43,055 nt of DNA from an uncultured Candidatus Melainabacteria bacterium (GCA_934693215.1 CAKUVB010000001.1:1-43055), one strand, 5' to 3'. Shown: positions 25,615 to 35,000, numbered from the stretch's first letter. A program made the numbers and translations. Notes: generated by a model not told the origin, from the letters alone.

Positions 25615-27060
25615 TTAAATCTTTCTTATATTTTTACCAACAATAATATGACTAGCAGGCATATCAAGAGGGTTTGTCTTTATAACCATTTTCTTATTCA
25701 AATCCAAAACCGAATACTTACCAGCTTTCGCATCAGAAATCAAAACCAACGATGTATTAGGTATCAATGTCATTGAAGTTGGAAAACCATTTGTGCTTAA
25801 TAATATGTTTGCAACAGGTTCATCAGTTGTTCTATCGATAACCTGTACTACATTATCCTCTGCACCCAACACATACAAGAACTTGCCATAAACTACCATA
25901 TCAACAGGTTTTTTAACTGTTTCGAATTCTGATAACAATGTTTGGTTTTTATAATCTAAAACTGCTATTCTATTTTTAGTTCTACTTGCAAGATACAAAT
26001 TACCATTTTCATACGCAAGTTTTGAAATATTAGGATAAGAGCCTAAATCCTTCAAAGTATATTCATTACCAAGCTCTATACTCCAAATTTTGTTTGTAAA
26101 TCTATCAACATAAATAAGATAATCATCATTCAATATCATACGTTCACATCTGCCATTAACCTTTATTTTTTTCTTCAAGGCCATATCTGACAAAGCAACT
26201 TGATAAATAGTATTAGCTACAGGACTTGAAACGTAAGCAACATTGCGTTTGCTATCCATTACTATTTCACCACCATTTGTAGTTAAATCTAACTGTTTGA
26301 TTATTCTATCATCAGCTAAAGATATTACATCTACAAGAGTTGAATTATATGCAGTAACTAACAAAAACTTGTTATCTGGAGTAATAGCTACACAATTAGG
26401 AATAGATTTTTGTGCCAATGCGTAAGCCGGTGTTTTAGATTCACCTTTTACGACCTGAATATTTTTTGTATAACAAGTTGAAATATAAAGAGTCTTGTCC
26501 TTCAACTGTGGAATTGTTGAAACAAGATTTGCCGGTTTTATATTATTAACAGTAACAACTTTATCATAATTAATCTTTGTTGCTGCAACTTTTATTTCTT
26601 CAGCTGGTGCAATTTTTATATCCAAATTCCCTGTAATACTTTTCAAGTTTTCAGGAATAATAAGATTCTTAGGTACAAGCATATCTTGTGGCAAAAGACC
26701 TGATTTAACCTCTACAGGCGGTTTGTCAAACTTCTTGATAGTTTTTGTACCGTTTTGATTCACAATAACCTTCAAAAGTACAAAATCGTTATTAAAAACA
26801 ACTACATCAGGACATTTTTGAAGTGGAGTTTTAGCCGGATATGTTGTTTGAACCTCAAACTTTTCCGGCGTTTTTATTTTTGCGGGATACAACGGTAAAT
26901 AAACCGTTCCATCTTGCAATATAATAACACCATCAAATCTTATATCAGCCGTTGGAAAAGTCTTCTTTAACATTGATTGAACATCATCTGGTAACTTTGC
27001 TGCCAATGTTGACGCAGAAGTTAAACACAAAACGATAAGTGAAAGAAGAAATTTTTTCAT
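25615..27060 (-). CDS. Secreted YncE-like beta-propeller protein
   Basis: 481-aa exported protein. The N-terminus is a classic signal peptide (MKKFLLSLIVLCLTSASTLAA, cut before KLP). About 180 residues of unassigned sequence follow, then a C-terminal seven-bladed-type propeller of YncE/YVTN character, with blades such as PNCVAITPDNKFLLVTAYNS, GEIVMDSKRNVAYVSSP and FPTSMTLIPNTSLVLISD. The role is unknown; propellers of this sort usually bind proteins or ligands in the periplasm. Its ATG overlaps the dnaJ stop by one base, so it is translationally coupled to a cytoplasmic chaperone gene, an odd pairing. Confidence 0.85.
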   Translation of the reverse strand: MKKFLLSLIVLCLTSASTLAAKLPDDVQSMLKKTFPTADIRFDGVIILQDGTVYLPLYPAKIKTPEKFEVQTTYPAKTPLQKCPDVVVFNNDFVLLKVIVNQNGTKTIKKFDKPPVEVKSGLLPQDMLVPKNLIIPENLKSITGNLDIKIAPAEEIKVAATKINYDKVVTVNNIKPANLVSTIPQLKDKTLYISTCYTKNIQVVKGESKTPAYALAQKSIPNCVAITPDNKFLLVTAYNSTLVDVISLADDRIIKQLDLTTNGGEIVMDSKRNVAYVSSPVANTIYQVALSDMALKKKIKVNGRCERMILNDDYLIYVDRFTNKIWSIELGNEYTLKDLGSYPNISKLAYENGNLYLASRTKNRIAVLDYKNQTLLSEFETVKKPVDMVVYGKFLYVLGAEDNVVQVIDRTTDEPVANILLSTNGFPTSMTLIPNTSLVLISDAKAGKYSVLDLNKKMVIKTNPLDMPASHIIVGKNIRKI

Positions 27061-28181
27061 TATTTAAAAGCCCCTTTGATTTTATCCTTAACAGATTGTT
27101 TCTTTACTCTACCAGTTTCTATTTCATACAAAGATTCGTACAAACGTCTTTCCTCATTAGAAATATGAGTTGGTGTTTTAACAGAAACAACAACAATATG
27201 ATTACCTCGCATTGATGGATTAGAAATAACAGGAACACCCTCACCTTTTATAGTAATTCTATCCCCTGATTGTAAACCTTGCGGAATAGATACTTTGCGA
27301 GTTCCATCAATTGTTTTTATTTCTACCTCATCACCCAATACAGCTTGTGCCGGAGATACTTCTAATTGGGTATAAACATTTATACCATCTCTATGGAAAT
27401 AGTCAGAAGGTTTGACGTGAATAATTACATACAAATCACCTGCTGGCCCACCGTTTTGTCCGGCATCACCTTCGCCCGACAATCTCATCTTAGAACCTGT
27501 GTCAACACCTTTAGGAACTTTTATTGTAAGAGTTTTTTCAACCTCTTTGCTTCCTTTACCTTTACAATCAGGGCAAGGGTCAGAAACAATTTTACCTTTA
27601 CCATGACATTTTGGACAAGTTGTAATCTGTGCAAAACTACCTAGTATGGTCTGAGTTGTTTGTTGAACTTGTCCTCGTCCACCACAAGTTGGACAAGTAA
27701 CAGGTTGACTGCCTTGTTTTGCACCTGTGCCACCACAAGACTTGCAAGTTTCAAGATGGTCTATTTTTATTTCTCTTTCAACCCCAAACATTGCTTCTTC
27801 AAACTCTAGTTCTATATCAAGTCTAAGATTTTCGCCTCGAGTTGGGGCATTCGGGTCAACTCGTCTTGAACCGCCAAAACCAAATCCACCAAAGAAAGAT
27901 TCAAATACATCATTCAAATCACCAAAGCCTTCAGCAAAAGGTCCTTGAGTTGAATAACCTGCATTTTGTAATCCTTCTTCTCCAAACCTATCATAAGTAG
28001 CACGTTTATTATCGTCCATTAAGGTTTCATAAGCCTTACCCAATTCTTTAAACTTAGCCTCAGCATCTGGTGCTTTGTTTACATCTGGGTGATATTTTCT
28101 TGCCATTTTTCTAAAGGCACTTTTTATTTCGTCTTTGGTTGCATCTTTTGATACGCCCAGTATTTCATAATAATCCGTCAT
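27060..28181 (-). CDS. dnaJ: Chaperone DnaJ (Hsp40)
   Basis: 373-aa type I J-protein, co-chaperone of DnaK. The J domain contains YHPDVNK, followed by a Gly/Phe-rich region (FGGFGFGGS). The zinc-binding domain has all four CxxCxGxG repeats (CKSCGGTG, CPTCGGRG, CPKCHGKG, CPDCKGKG). The C-terminal substrate-binding domains include GDLYVIIHVKPSDYFHRDG. It lies 26 bases after grpE in the same operon; dnaK is not in the window. The ribosome site is weak (AAGAG). Confidence 0.97.
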   Translation of the reverse strand: MTDYYEILGVSKDATKDEIKSAFRKMARKYHPDVNKAPDAEAKFKELGKAYETLMDDNKRATYDRFGEEGLQNAGYSTQGPFAEGFGDLNDVFESFFGGFGFGGSRRVDPNAPTRGENLRLDIELEFEEAMFGVEREIKIDHLETCKSCGGTGAKQGSQPVTCPTCGGRGQVQQTTQTILGSFAQITTCPKCHGKGKIVSDPCPDCKGKGSKEVEKTLTIKVPKGVDTGSKMRLSGEGDAGQNGGPAGDLYVIIHVKPSDYFHRDGINVYTQLEVSPAQAVLGDEVEIKTIDGTRKVSIPQGLQSGDRITIKGEGVPVISNPSMRGNHIVVVSVKTPTHISNEERRLYESLYEIETGRVKKQSVKDKIKGAFK

Positions 28182-28207
28182 CTTTTTCTCTTTGCTATTT
28201 ATTATAT

Positions 28208-28804
28208 CTATTCAGCTGTTGCAACATTAACAAGTGCCGGTCTTAGCACTCTGTCACCTAGTTTATATCCCTTTTGCAATACTGCAATTATTGTATGTTC
28301 CGGTTGTTCGCTAGTAGGTGTTTGCATAACAGCTTCATGGAAATTAGGGTCAAATTCTTCTCCTTCGCACTCTATTGTTTCCATACCTACTTTTTGTAAC
28401 GCATCTTTTAATTGTTTATGTACAAGAGCAAAACTTTCTTTTACTTTTTCACAATCTTCAATATCTTTAATAGCCTTTTCTCCTCTATCAAAGTTATCTA
28501 AAACTTCCACCAATTTTTTCAATGTGTCTTCTGCACCATATTTCAAAAGACTTTCACGTTCTTGCGCTTGTCTTTTTCTATAGTTATCAAAATCTGCAGC
28601 AAGTCTTATATATTGATTATTCAAAGTATCATATTCTTGTTGCAACTTATCAATTTGTGCATCTATTTCTGACTTTGAATCTTTATCTATTTCTTCAGTT
28701 TTTTCGACAGTTTGTTCTGCAGGAGCTTTTTCATCAACAACTACTTCAGCTTCCGGATTAACCTCTGTTTTTTCTTGTTCATCTTTATTAAAAGGATTTG
28801 CCAT
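28208..28804 (-). CDS. grpE: Nucleotide exchange factor GrpE
   Basis: 198-aa nucleotide exchange factor for DnaK. A disordered acidic N-terminus (NPEAEVVVDEKAPAEQ) precedes a long coiled coil (about residues 45-105, containing RLAADFDNYRKRQAQE) and a C-terminal beta domain with DPNFHEAVM and KGYKLGDRVLRPALVNVA. GGAG lies eight bases before the ATG. It is the first gene of the operon with a sigma70-type promoter; no CIRCE element is visible, so heat control by HrcA is not evident. Confidence 0.97.
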   Translation of the reverse strand: MANPFNKDEQEKTEVNPEAEVVVDEKAPAEQTVEKTEEIDKDSKSEIDAQIDKLQQEYDTLNNQYIRLAADFDNYRKRQAQERESLLKYGAEDTLKKLVEVLDNFDRGEKAIKDIEDCEKVKESFALVHKQLKDALQKVGMETIECEGEEFDPNFHEAVMQTPTSEQPEHTIIAVLQKGYKLGDRVLRPALVNVATAE

Positions 28805-28838
28805 AACCTAAACTCCCTTACAGTATCGTACATTCTTA

Positions 28839-28866
28839 ATTATAGATTATCAAGTAACATATACAA
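28839..28866 (-). promoter_or_regulatory. Sigma70-type promoter of the grpE-dnaJ operon
   Basis: Minus strand: TTGTAT (28861-28866), 16 bases, TATAAT (28839-28844). The leader is about 28 bases. Confidence 0.65.
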
Positions 28867-28933
28867 GGAAAGTTTATTTTTTTTTAACAATTGAAGATAC
28901 CAAAAAACTCATAAAATACAAACTTTATCAGAT

Positions 28934-29983
28934 TTAGAAAGTTTCTGTTTTATATGGATACAATGAATCTGCCGGTACAACTATTTGACTATTCACTTCC
29001 ACCTGAGATGAACCCTCAATAAGAGGTCTGTTTTTTACAAAATAAAGACTTTCACTTTGGATATAATCACAAATTGTTTTTTCTAGATTAACCCCAAAAT
29101 GTTGATTAATTTCTTTAATAAAATAACAAGGGCTTGTTACATTTATCTCTATAATCTGTTCATTTACAACATCTAACCCGGCCATTGGAATACCCATTTT
29201 ATTAAGCTCTTGAGCTACACGTTTAAAGTTTTGTTCTTCTGAAAATGTTAGTTTTGATTTTCTAATGTAATTATCATTATGTGTATTAAATTTGAAATCA
29301 TCATTCGTAGGAAGTTTTAGTACACATTCTGACAAAACATTATCTCCCAATGTCAAAACACGTTTATCTCCAAATTTGATATCAGGAATATATTTCTGAA
29401 CCATAACAAGAGAGTTTTCGTTATTAGTAACACTATTAATAATAGAACGAGTGTTAGGGTCACCTATATGCAAATACATAACCCCTGAACCAAAACATTG
29501 ATTAAGTGGTTTCAAAACAATTTCGCCACATTCGTTCAAAAAATCTTCTATACGAGAACGACTTGCTGACACAATGTATTTAGGCATAAGGTCTGAAAAC
29601 AACACAGTATGTATTTTTTCGTTAAAATTCCTAATAGCACGTGGGTCATTAATAATTTTTGTATTTTTTACAAAATCCAAAACGTATGTTGCACTCAAAT
29701 AATCCACATCTACAGGTGGGTCTGGACGGAACATTACGAGGTCAAAGTCTTCTACTTTGAAATTCAATATTTCTTTTTGATAAAAAATATTTTCATCTTC
29801 TATATATGATTTGTAAGTTCTTGCATAAGCACTTGAGTTTTCAAGATACAAATTATTTATGGTTGTTATGCAAACATTGTTCCCTCTTTCTAAGAACTCT
29901 TTTATAAGCCAAAAATTTGTAACAAGATTATTAAACTCAAAATACTTTAATTCAATCTTATCAATCACAAATAAAATATTCAT
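28934..29983 (-). CDS. gshB: Glutathione synthetase-like ATP-grasp ligase
   Basis: 349-aa ATP-grasp enzyme closely patterned on GshB, which joins gamma-glutamylcysteine and glycine. The N-terminal domain begins MNILFVID and has FRPDPPVDVDYLSATYVLD, the bacterial GshB signature. The ATP-grasp part has NDPRAIRNFNEK, EIVLKPLNQCFGSGVM, a VQKYIP linker, GDKRVLTLGD and GLDVV..IEINVTSP, with metal-binding Glu and Asn in the last. The usual GGxG-type loop is replaced by QCFGSG. The start is moved to 29983 because AGAGG lies six bases upstream and the product then starts as GshB does. No gshA is visible nearby. Confidence 0.88.
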   Translation of the reverse strand: MNILFVIDKIELKYFEFNNLVTNFWLIKEFLERGNNVCITTINNLYLENSSAYARTYKSYIEDENIFYQKEILNFKVEDFDLVMFRPDPPVDVDYLSATYVLDFVKNTKIINDPRAIRNFNEKIHTVLFSDLMPKYIVSASRSRIEDFLNECGEIVLKPLNQCFGSGVMYLHIGDPNTRSIINSVTNNENSLVMVQKYIPDIKFGDKRVLTLGDNVLSECVLKLPTNDDFKFNTHNDNYIRKSKLTFSEEQNFKRVAQELNKMGIPMAGLDVVNEQIIEINVTSPCYFIKEINQHFGVNLEKTICDYIQSESLYFVKNRPLIEGSSQVEVNSQIVVPADSLYPYKTETF

Positions 29984-30164
29984 AATATACCTCTTTTGTC
30001 CCCTAGTAATATGAACAATCGTAACATCAAAACTATTCTTCAACAAGTTTGTAAAGCTGAATATAGCCCAAGTAGGAAGAAAAATCCTCTAATTGATGTA
30101 CTCAACTGCCGATTTAATAATTTTTATTTTTGGTAAATAACTGTAACGAAATTTTAAAAATATA

Positions 30165-30196
30165 GCAATTTTCATTTTTCAGAATATTTAAAATCG
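30165..30196 (+). promoter_or_regulatory. GCAATTTT-type promoter of the 47-aa gene (site g)
   Basis: GCAATT (30165-30170), 14 bases, TATTTA (30185-30190) continuing AAAT. TGTAAC lies 17 bases upstream. The ATG is 28 bases after the second box. Confidence 0.45.
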
Positions 30197-30218
30197 GAGT
30201 AGAAAGGTAACCCCAAAT

Positions 30219-30362
30219 ATGACATCAACCACAATAGAAAAAAACTATACAACAAATTCAATTATTAAAGATTGGCTAACTCTAAGAGCCAAATTAAACA
30301 AAGATAAACAACCCTCTGTAAAAATAGATTATGACAAGTTTAATGTAACTATTGAAGGCTAA
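30219..30362 (+). CDS. Small hypothetical protein, 47 aa
   Basis: Not recognised. A soluble, basic product starting MTSTTIEKNYTTN, with a predicted helix (SIIKDWLTLRAKLNK) followed by a short strand-like end (VKIDYDKFNVTIEG). Support comes from context: an upstream copy of the shared promoter layout, an AAAGG ribosome site (somewhat distant, about 12 bases), and a terminator hairpin starting 12 bases after the stop. It is the only plus-strand gene in a long minus-strand stretch. Confidence 0.5.
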   Translation: MTSTTIEKNYTTNSIIKDWLTLRAKLNKDKQPSVKIDYDKFNVTIEG

Positions 30363-30374
30363 ATAATACTAAAA

Positions 30375-30408
30375 TGGGATACCCTTTAAGATATCCCACC
30401 TTTTATAT
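30375..30408. terminator. Bidirectional Rho-independent terminator
   Basis: Stem TGGGATA/TATCCCA, 10-base loop. It is followed by CCTTTTATATTTT on the plus strand and TTTTAGTATT on the minus strand. It separates the 47-aa gene from the convergent 102-aa gene. Confidence 0.75.
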
Positions 30409-30409
30409 T

Positions 30410-30718
30410 TTACATTCTACGCATATTATATTCATCATCATCGTGTTGATATTCTTTATGTTTTTCAAGCCACCAAAAAGCTATAGCCGGTGCTAGGGCA
30501 AACTGTACAATAAATGCCTTCCACAAAGACATAAACCCGAATACGTGATGTATAAATTCGTGGTAAGTTAAACTATAACAATGCGATATCATCGCATAAA
30601 TATTATGCTTGAATAACATAACCATCAAACATGCCAGTAACATTAAAACTAAACTGACAACAAAATAATTTACAAAAAATCGCCTTTTACATTTTAATCT
30701 TTTTAAACACTTACTCAT
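30410..30718 (-). CDS. Small two-helix membrane protein (DUF2798-like)
   Basis: 102-aa protein with a basic N-terminus and two membrane helices, about residues 14-36 (FFVNYFVVSLVLMLLACLMV) and 63-82 (LWKAFIVQFALAPAIAFWW), linked by a His/Tyr-rich loop. The tail is charged and probably cytoplasmic. The layout resembles DUF2798 proteins, whose function is unknown; this is a tentative match. AAGGAG lies seven bases before the ATG. It ends at the shared terminator. Confidence 0.72.
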   Translation of the reverse strand: MSKCLKRLKCKRRFFVNYFVVSLVLMLLACLMVMLFKHNIYAMISHCYSLTYHEFIHHVFGFMSLWKAFIVQFALAPAIAFWWLEKHKEYQHDDDEYNMRRM

Positions 30719-30826
30719 AAAAAATCTCCTTTCGGTAAGAATTTAAAAAAGATTGACAATTTTATCAATTCAACATCTGTACTACGCAAGGAGATTTATT
30801 ATATTATTTTTTATTTTATACCAAAA

Positions 30827-31264
30827 TTATTTGCCTGTAGAACCAAACCCACCTTCACCTCTAACAGTGTCAGTTAATTCTGTTACAACTTCGATTTTCG
30901 CTTGTTCAGCTCTTGCAATTACCATTTGAGCAATTCTTTCTTGAGGTTGGATTGCATAAGTTTCGTTAGAAATATTAACTATCGGAACGCAAACTTCACC
31001 CCTATAATCTTCATCAATCGTACCTACACAGTTAATCAATGTGATACCATGCTTGATTGATAAACCGGAACGTGGTCTTACTTGTGCTTCGTAACCATGC
31101 TCTAACTCAATTTTTAAACCTGTTGGAACAAGTGTTCTCTCTAAAGGTTTTAAAACAATAGGCTCTTCTATTGCCGCACACAAATCCATTCCTGCAGCAC
31201 CTTCTGTTTTATATTCAGGTAAAATTTTATTATGTTCTAATCTTTGAATTTTTAATACTGTCAT
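30827..31264 (-). CDS. dut: Deoxyuridine 5'-triphosphate nucleotidohydrolase (dUTPase)
   Basis: 145-aa trimeric dUTPase that hydrolyses dUTP to dUMP, preventing uracil incorporation and supplying dTMP synthesis. All five family motifs are present: AAGMDLCAA, PRSGLSIKHG, GTIDEDYRGE (catalytic Asp), ERIAQMVI, and the C-terminal P-loop-like RGEGGFGSTG. The length is standard. GGAG lies six to seven bases before the ATG. Confidence 0.97.
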   Translation of the reverse strand: MTVLKIQRLEHNKILPEYKTEGAAGMDLCAAIEEPIVLKPLERTLVPTGLKIELEHGYEAQVRPRSGLSIKHGITLINCVGTIDEDYRGEVCVPIVNISNETYAIQPQERIAQMVIARAEQAKIEVVTELTDTVRGEGGFGSTGK

Positions 31265-31360
31265 ATCATACTCCCTCTATTCCTTTTTTAGTATATATAA
31301 AAAAAAGATTTTTTTCTAATTCATATTTTTATAAAAATCAAAACAAAAATCCCTCATTAA

Positions 31361-31397
31361 AAAACCTGTAGCAAATCAAATATTTACTACAGGTTTT
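31361..31397 (-). terminator. Rho-independent terminator after clpC
   Basis: Stem AAAACCTGTAG/CTACAGGTTTT (11 bp) with a 15-base loop. On the minus strand it runs into six T. It lies 22 bases past the clpC stop. Confidence 0.85.
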
Positions 31398-31419
31398 TAG
31401 TATTATAAAAATTCAATTA

Positions 31420-33918
31420 TTATTCTTGAACTTCTGCCTTTGGTTGTTCTTCAGCTTGTTCTTCTGCTTGCTTTTCACCTGATTTTTTCTCAAATACAAT
31501 CTTGTCATCTTTTAATTTCAAAAGGATTGTATCACCAGGCTCATAAGCATTAGTAAGAATTTCTTCTGCAAGTTCGTCTTCAATCTTTCTTTGGATAAGA
31601 CGTCTTAGAGGTCTTGCACCATAAGCTTCTGAATAACCGTCTTTTGCTAAGAAATCTTTAACTTCATCAGTTACTTCCATTGTCAATTCACGTTCAGACA
31701 ATCTCTTGAACAAGTCTTTCATCATCAAATCAACGATTTCTCTGATTTCTTCCTTAGACAAGTGAGCAAATACGATAATATCATCAATACGGTTAAGGAA
31801 TTCAGGTCTAAATGCCTTTTTCAATTCCTCATTAACTGTATCTTTAAGTTTTTCGTACTTATCTTTCTTTTCGTTTTCTGCGGTAGAGAAACCAAGTTTT
31901 CCTTGAGTTGTAATCATACTTGCACCAACATTTGATGTCATAATTATAACTGTATTCTTAAAGTTGATATGACGACCTTTAGCATCTGTCAAACGTCCAT
32001 CATCAAGGATTTGTAACATGATGTTGAAGATATCAGGGTGAGCTTTTTCGATTTCGTCAAAAAGAATTACTGAGTAAGGTTTCTTTCTAACAAGTTCAGA
32101 AAGTTGTCCACCATCATCATAGCCAACATATCCCGGAGGAGAACCAATAAGTTTTGCAGTTGAATGTTTTTCCATAAATTCTGACATATCAACACGAATC
32201 ATATTATCCTCAGAACCAAACATTGCTGCTGCTAAAGCTTTTGCAAGTTCTGTTTTACCAACACCTGTAGGACCTGAGAAAATAAAGCTTCCGATAGGTC
32301 TGTTTGGTGATTTCAAACCAACTCTTGCACGTCTGATTGCTTTTGATACCGCAACAATTGCATCATTTTGACCGATTACACGTTCATGAAGAACTTTTTC
32401 AAGATTCAACAATCTTTCGCTTTCACCTTCTGTCAATCTTGTAACAGGAACACCTGTCATTGTTGCGATAACTTCTGCTACATCTTCTGCCGTTACAACA
32501 GGTTTATTTGCTTCGTTATCTTTTTTCCATTGTTCGGTTACTTCTCTGATTTTGTCCTTCATATCAGCTTCATCATCACGTAAAGAAGATGCTTTTTCAA
32601 AATCTTGATTTCTTATTGCTTCTTCTTTATCTTTAACGATTTCTTTTAACTTTTTATCAAGTTCACGAGCTTCAGGACAAAGTGATGAAACTTTTAACCT
32701 AACTTTTGAACTAGCCTCATCTAAAGCATCAATAGCTTTATCAGGAAGGAATCTGTCTGTTACATACTTCGCTGATAACTTTGTAGCCGCAACAACAGCC
32801 TCATCTGATATAACTAATTCGTGGTGTTCTTCGTATTTGAATTTCAAACCACGTATAATTTCTATTGTTTCATCAATAGAAGGTTCTTCAATAATAATTG
32901 ATTGGAATCTTCTTTCTAATGCTGAATCTTTTTCGATGTATTTTCTATATTCATCTAATGTTGTAGCACCAATCACTTGAATTTCACCTCTTGATAAAGC
33001 CGGTTTCAAAATGTTTGCAGCATCAATAGCACCTTCAGCTGCACCAGCACCGATTAGAGTGTGCATTTCATCGATTACAAGAATAACATTACCAGCTTGT
33101 CTGATTTCGTCCATAATCTTTTTAAGACGTTCTTCAAACTCACCTCTGTATTTTGTACCAGCAATCAAAAGACCCATATCTAATTGGATAACTTTTTTAT
33201 CTTCTAAAATATCAGGAACTTCACCGTTCACTATTCTTGTAGCCAAACCTTCTGCTACTGCAGTTTTACCAACACCCGGTTCACCCAATAATACCGGATT
33301 ATTTTTTGTACGACGTGCTAAAATCTGAATAACACGTTCAATTTCTTTTTCACGACCAACAACCGGATCAAGACGCATTTCTGCAGCTGCAAGTGTTAAA
33401 TCTGTACCGTACTCATCTAATGACGGAGTTTTAACCTTTGATGCAGGTGCTGAACCACCACCTGATGAAACTGTTTGTGATTTTGATTCACCAAGCATTT
33501 TTACAACATTTGTTCTAATTTTGTTTAAATCTACACCTAGATTTTCCAAAACTCTTGCTGCAACACCTTCACCTTCTCTTATAAGACCCAAAAGCAAATG
33601 CTCTGTGCCTATATAGTTGTGTCCTAACTGTCTTGCTTCGTCCCAAGATAATTCAAGAACTCTCTTTGCTCTAGGGGTAAAAGGAATTTCTACAGCAACA
33701 AAACCTGAACCTCTACCGATGATTTTTTCAACCTCTACACGAGCATCTTTTAGATTAACTCCCATAGATTTTAGGGTTTTTGCTGCAACGCCTGTACCTT
33801 CGCCAATAAGACCCAATAAAACTTGTTCAGTTCCCACAAAGTTGTGTCCGAGTCTCCTAGCCTCTTCTTGAGCAAGCATTATTACTTTAATAGCTTTCTC
33901 TGTAAAACGTTCGAACAT
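31420..33918 (-). CDS. clpC: ATP-dependent Clp protease ATP-binding subunit ClpC
   Basis: 832-aa AAA+ unfoldase feeding ClpP. Two N-terminal Clp_N repeats (GHNFVGTEQVLLGL, GHNYIGTEHLLLGL) bind adaptors and substrates. The first AAA domain has GEPGVGKT and VIDEMHTLIGAG. A UVR/coiled-coil middle segment (IRNQDFEKASSLRDDE) distinguishes ClpC from ClpA. The second AAA domain has GPTGVGKTELAKA and LFDEIEKAHPD. The C-terminal D2-small domain has SEAYGARPLRRLIQ and ends in an acidic Gln/Glu tail. It has its own promoter and terminator, so it is monocistronic. No CtsR operator or mcsAB genes are visible. Confidence 0.97.
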   Translation of the reverse strand: MFERFTEKAIKVIMLAQEEARRLGHNFVGTEQVLLGLIGEGTGVAAKTLKSMGVNLKDARVEVEKIIGRGSGFVAVEIPFTPRAKRVLELSWDEARQLGHNYIGTEHLLLGLIREGEGVAARVLENLGVDLNKIRTNVVKMLGESKSQTVSSGGGSAPASKVKTPSLDEYGTDLTLAAAEMRLDPVVGREKEIERVIQILARRTKNNPVLLGEPGVGKTAVAEGLATRIVNGEVPDILEDKKVIQLDMGLLIAGTKYRGEFEERLKKIMDEIRQAGNVILVIDEMHTLIGAGAAEGAIDAANILKPALSRGEIQVIGATTLDEYRKYIEKDSALERRFQSIIIEEPSIDETIEIIRGLKFKYEEHHELVISDEAVVAATKLSAKYVTDRFLPDKAIDALDEASSKVRLKVSSLCPEARELDKKLKEIVKDKEEAIRNQDFEKASSLRDDEADMKDKIREVTEQWKKDNEANKPVVTAEDVAEVIATMTGVPVTRLTEGESERLLNLEKVLHERVIGQNDAIVAVSKAIRRARVGLKSPNRPIGSFIFSGPTGVGKTELAKALAAAMFGSEDNMIRVDMSEFMEKHSTAKLIGSPPGYVGYDDGGQLSELVRKKPYSVILFDEIEKAHPDIFNIMLQILDDGRLTDAKGRHINFKNTVIIMTSNVGASMITTQGKLGFSTAENEKKDKYEKLKDTVNEELKKAFRPEFLNRIDDIIVFAHLSKEEIREIVDLMMKDLFKRLSERELTMEVTDEVKDFLAKDGYSEAYGARPLRRLIQRKIEDELAEEILTNAYEPGDTILLKLKDDKIVFEKKSGEKQAEEQAEEQPKAEVQE

Positions 33919-33966
33919 TTAATTTAATTCTCCTATATTTATGCATAAAATAAAATTTATATATCT

Positions 33967-33995
33967 ATACTACATAAAAATTCGGAAACTTTCAA
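33967..33995 (-). promoter_or_regulatory. Sigma70-type promoter of clpC
   Basis: Minus strand: TTGAAA (33990-33995), 17 bases, TAGTAT (33967-33972). GGAG follows about 11 bases before the ATG. Confidence 0.65.
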
Positions 33996-34079
33996 GTAGT
34001 GCAAGAAGAATCTACGTATCACGATAAATGAATAAAACTTGTCATACTAACAAATTTTTCAAGACAAACGGTTTATTTA

Positions 34080-35000
34080 TTACTTAACAATCTTACTATT
34101 ATCAATAAACCCGCTATAACCAAACTTAGCAAGCTCTTTTGGAGTATAAACTTTTCTAATTAATCCATCTCTCCTATTGAGTTCTTGAAATTCACCAACT
34201 TCTTGATTTCCATAAATGCCTTCCCAAGGGGCATTAACAATTTCTCGTTCGCCCTTGTCACTCTTTATTTCGTTTGCATTTCCTTCAATAACTGTTATTG
34301 AACCATCAGGATTAACTGACTCTATTATACCAATATGACTTGCATCAAATTTTTTTAACTGACCACCAGAAAGTTGTACCATATAAGATGACTTCCAAAT
34401 AATATAATCACCTTCATGCATTGATTTTGTTTGTTGTCTAATTTGTTTTTCTCTTGATGCACGTTCTTGTTTATAATTTTTTGGAGTAATTTCTTGTTCT
34501 TTTATCGGTTTATATGTTTTCTTATCCGTTGCCCAATCAATAAACTCTTTTACAGACTTTTTATGTCCATCTATGTTCATACCGGCTTCTTCTGACAAAT
34601 GACTAACCGTATGGGCACACCATTGATGATTTAATTTTCCATAATCCCCAATAAGATGCATTTGAGTATTACGTTTTTCTTGTGGAGAAAGTTTATCATA
34701 TTCATTTTGCGTTACTTCTTGAATTCCAAGATGGTTTTGTGCAACATTCAATAAATTCGTTTTATGAGGCTTTTTATACATTAATGACATTGTTTTTTGT
34801 CCAAAAGGTTTTGCAATTTTCCCAACTTTTGGTGGAATAATTTTGGTTTGACCAAATGATATATTTGGGAAAAAACTATTATTTAAATCCACTTTATAAC
34901 TAAACAATGGTGTTTCACCTTTATTTAGTGTTTTTTGTTTGCCCAAAGTATCATCTTGTTGCAAAACCGGTTGAAAATTTATATCGTAAAATTCTGTCAT
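34080..35000 (-). CDS. CHAP-like cysteine peptidase/amidase, 306 aa
   Basis: Likely a CHAP-type hydrolase that cuts peptidoglycan peptides. The catalytic Cys lies in HQWCAHTVSHLSEEAG (C128), the His in ASHIGIIESVNPDGS (H222), and a third polar residue in VIEGN (E239/N241), matching the C-H-(E/N) order of CHAP domains. The preceding helix LLNVAQNHLGIQE also fits. The N-terminal 78 residues are unassigned and there is no signal peptide, so secretion by Sec is not evident. About 60 extra residues between Cys and His are Lys/Gln-rich. AAGAGG lies six bases before the ATG. It has the GCAATTTT promoter layout, here close to the start (21 bases). Confidence 0.72.
   Translation of the reverse strand: MTEFYDINFQPVLQQDDTLGKQKTLNKGETPLFSYKVDLNNSFFPNISFGQTKIIPPKVGKIAKPFGQKTMSLMYKKPHKTNLLNVAQNHLGIQEVTQNEYDKLSPQEKRNTQMHLIGDYGKLNHQWCAHTVSHLSEEAGMNIDGHKKSVKEFIDWATDKKTYKPIKEQEITPKNYKQERASREKQIRQQTKSMHEGDYIIWKSSYMVQLSGGQLKKFDASHIGIIESVNPDGSITVIEGNANEIKSDKGEREIVNAPWEGIYGNQEVGEFQELNRRDGLIRKVYTPKELAKFGYSGFIDNSKIVK

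Noticed and set aside
28805..28870. CIRCE/HrcA operator upstream of grpE
   Set aside because: The 9-bp inverted repeat TTAGCACTC/GAGTGCTAA is not present.
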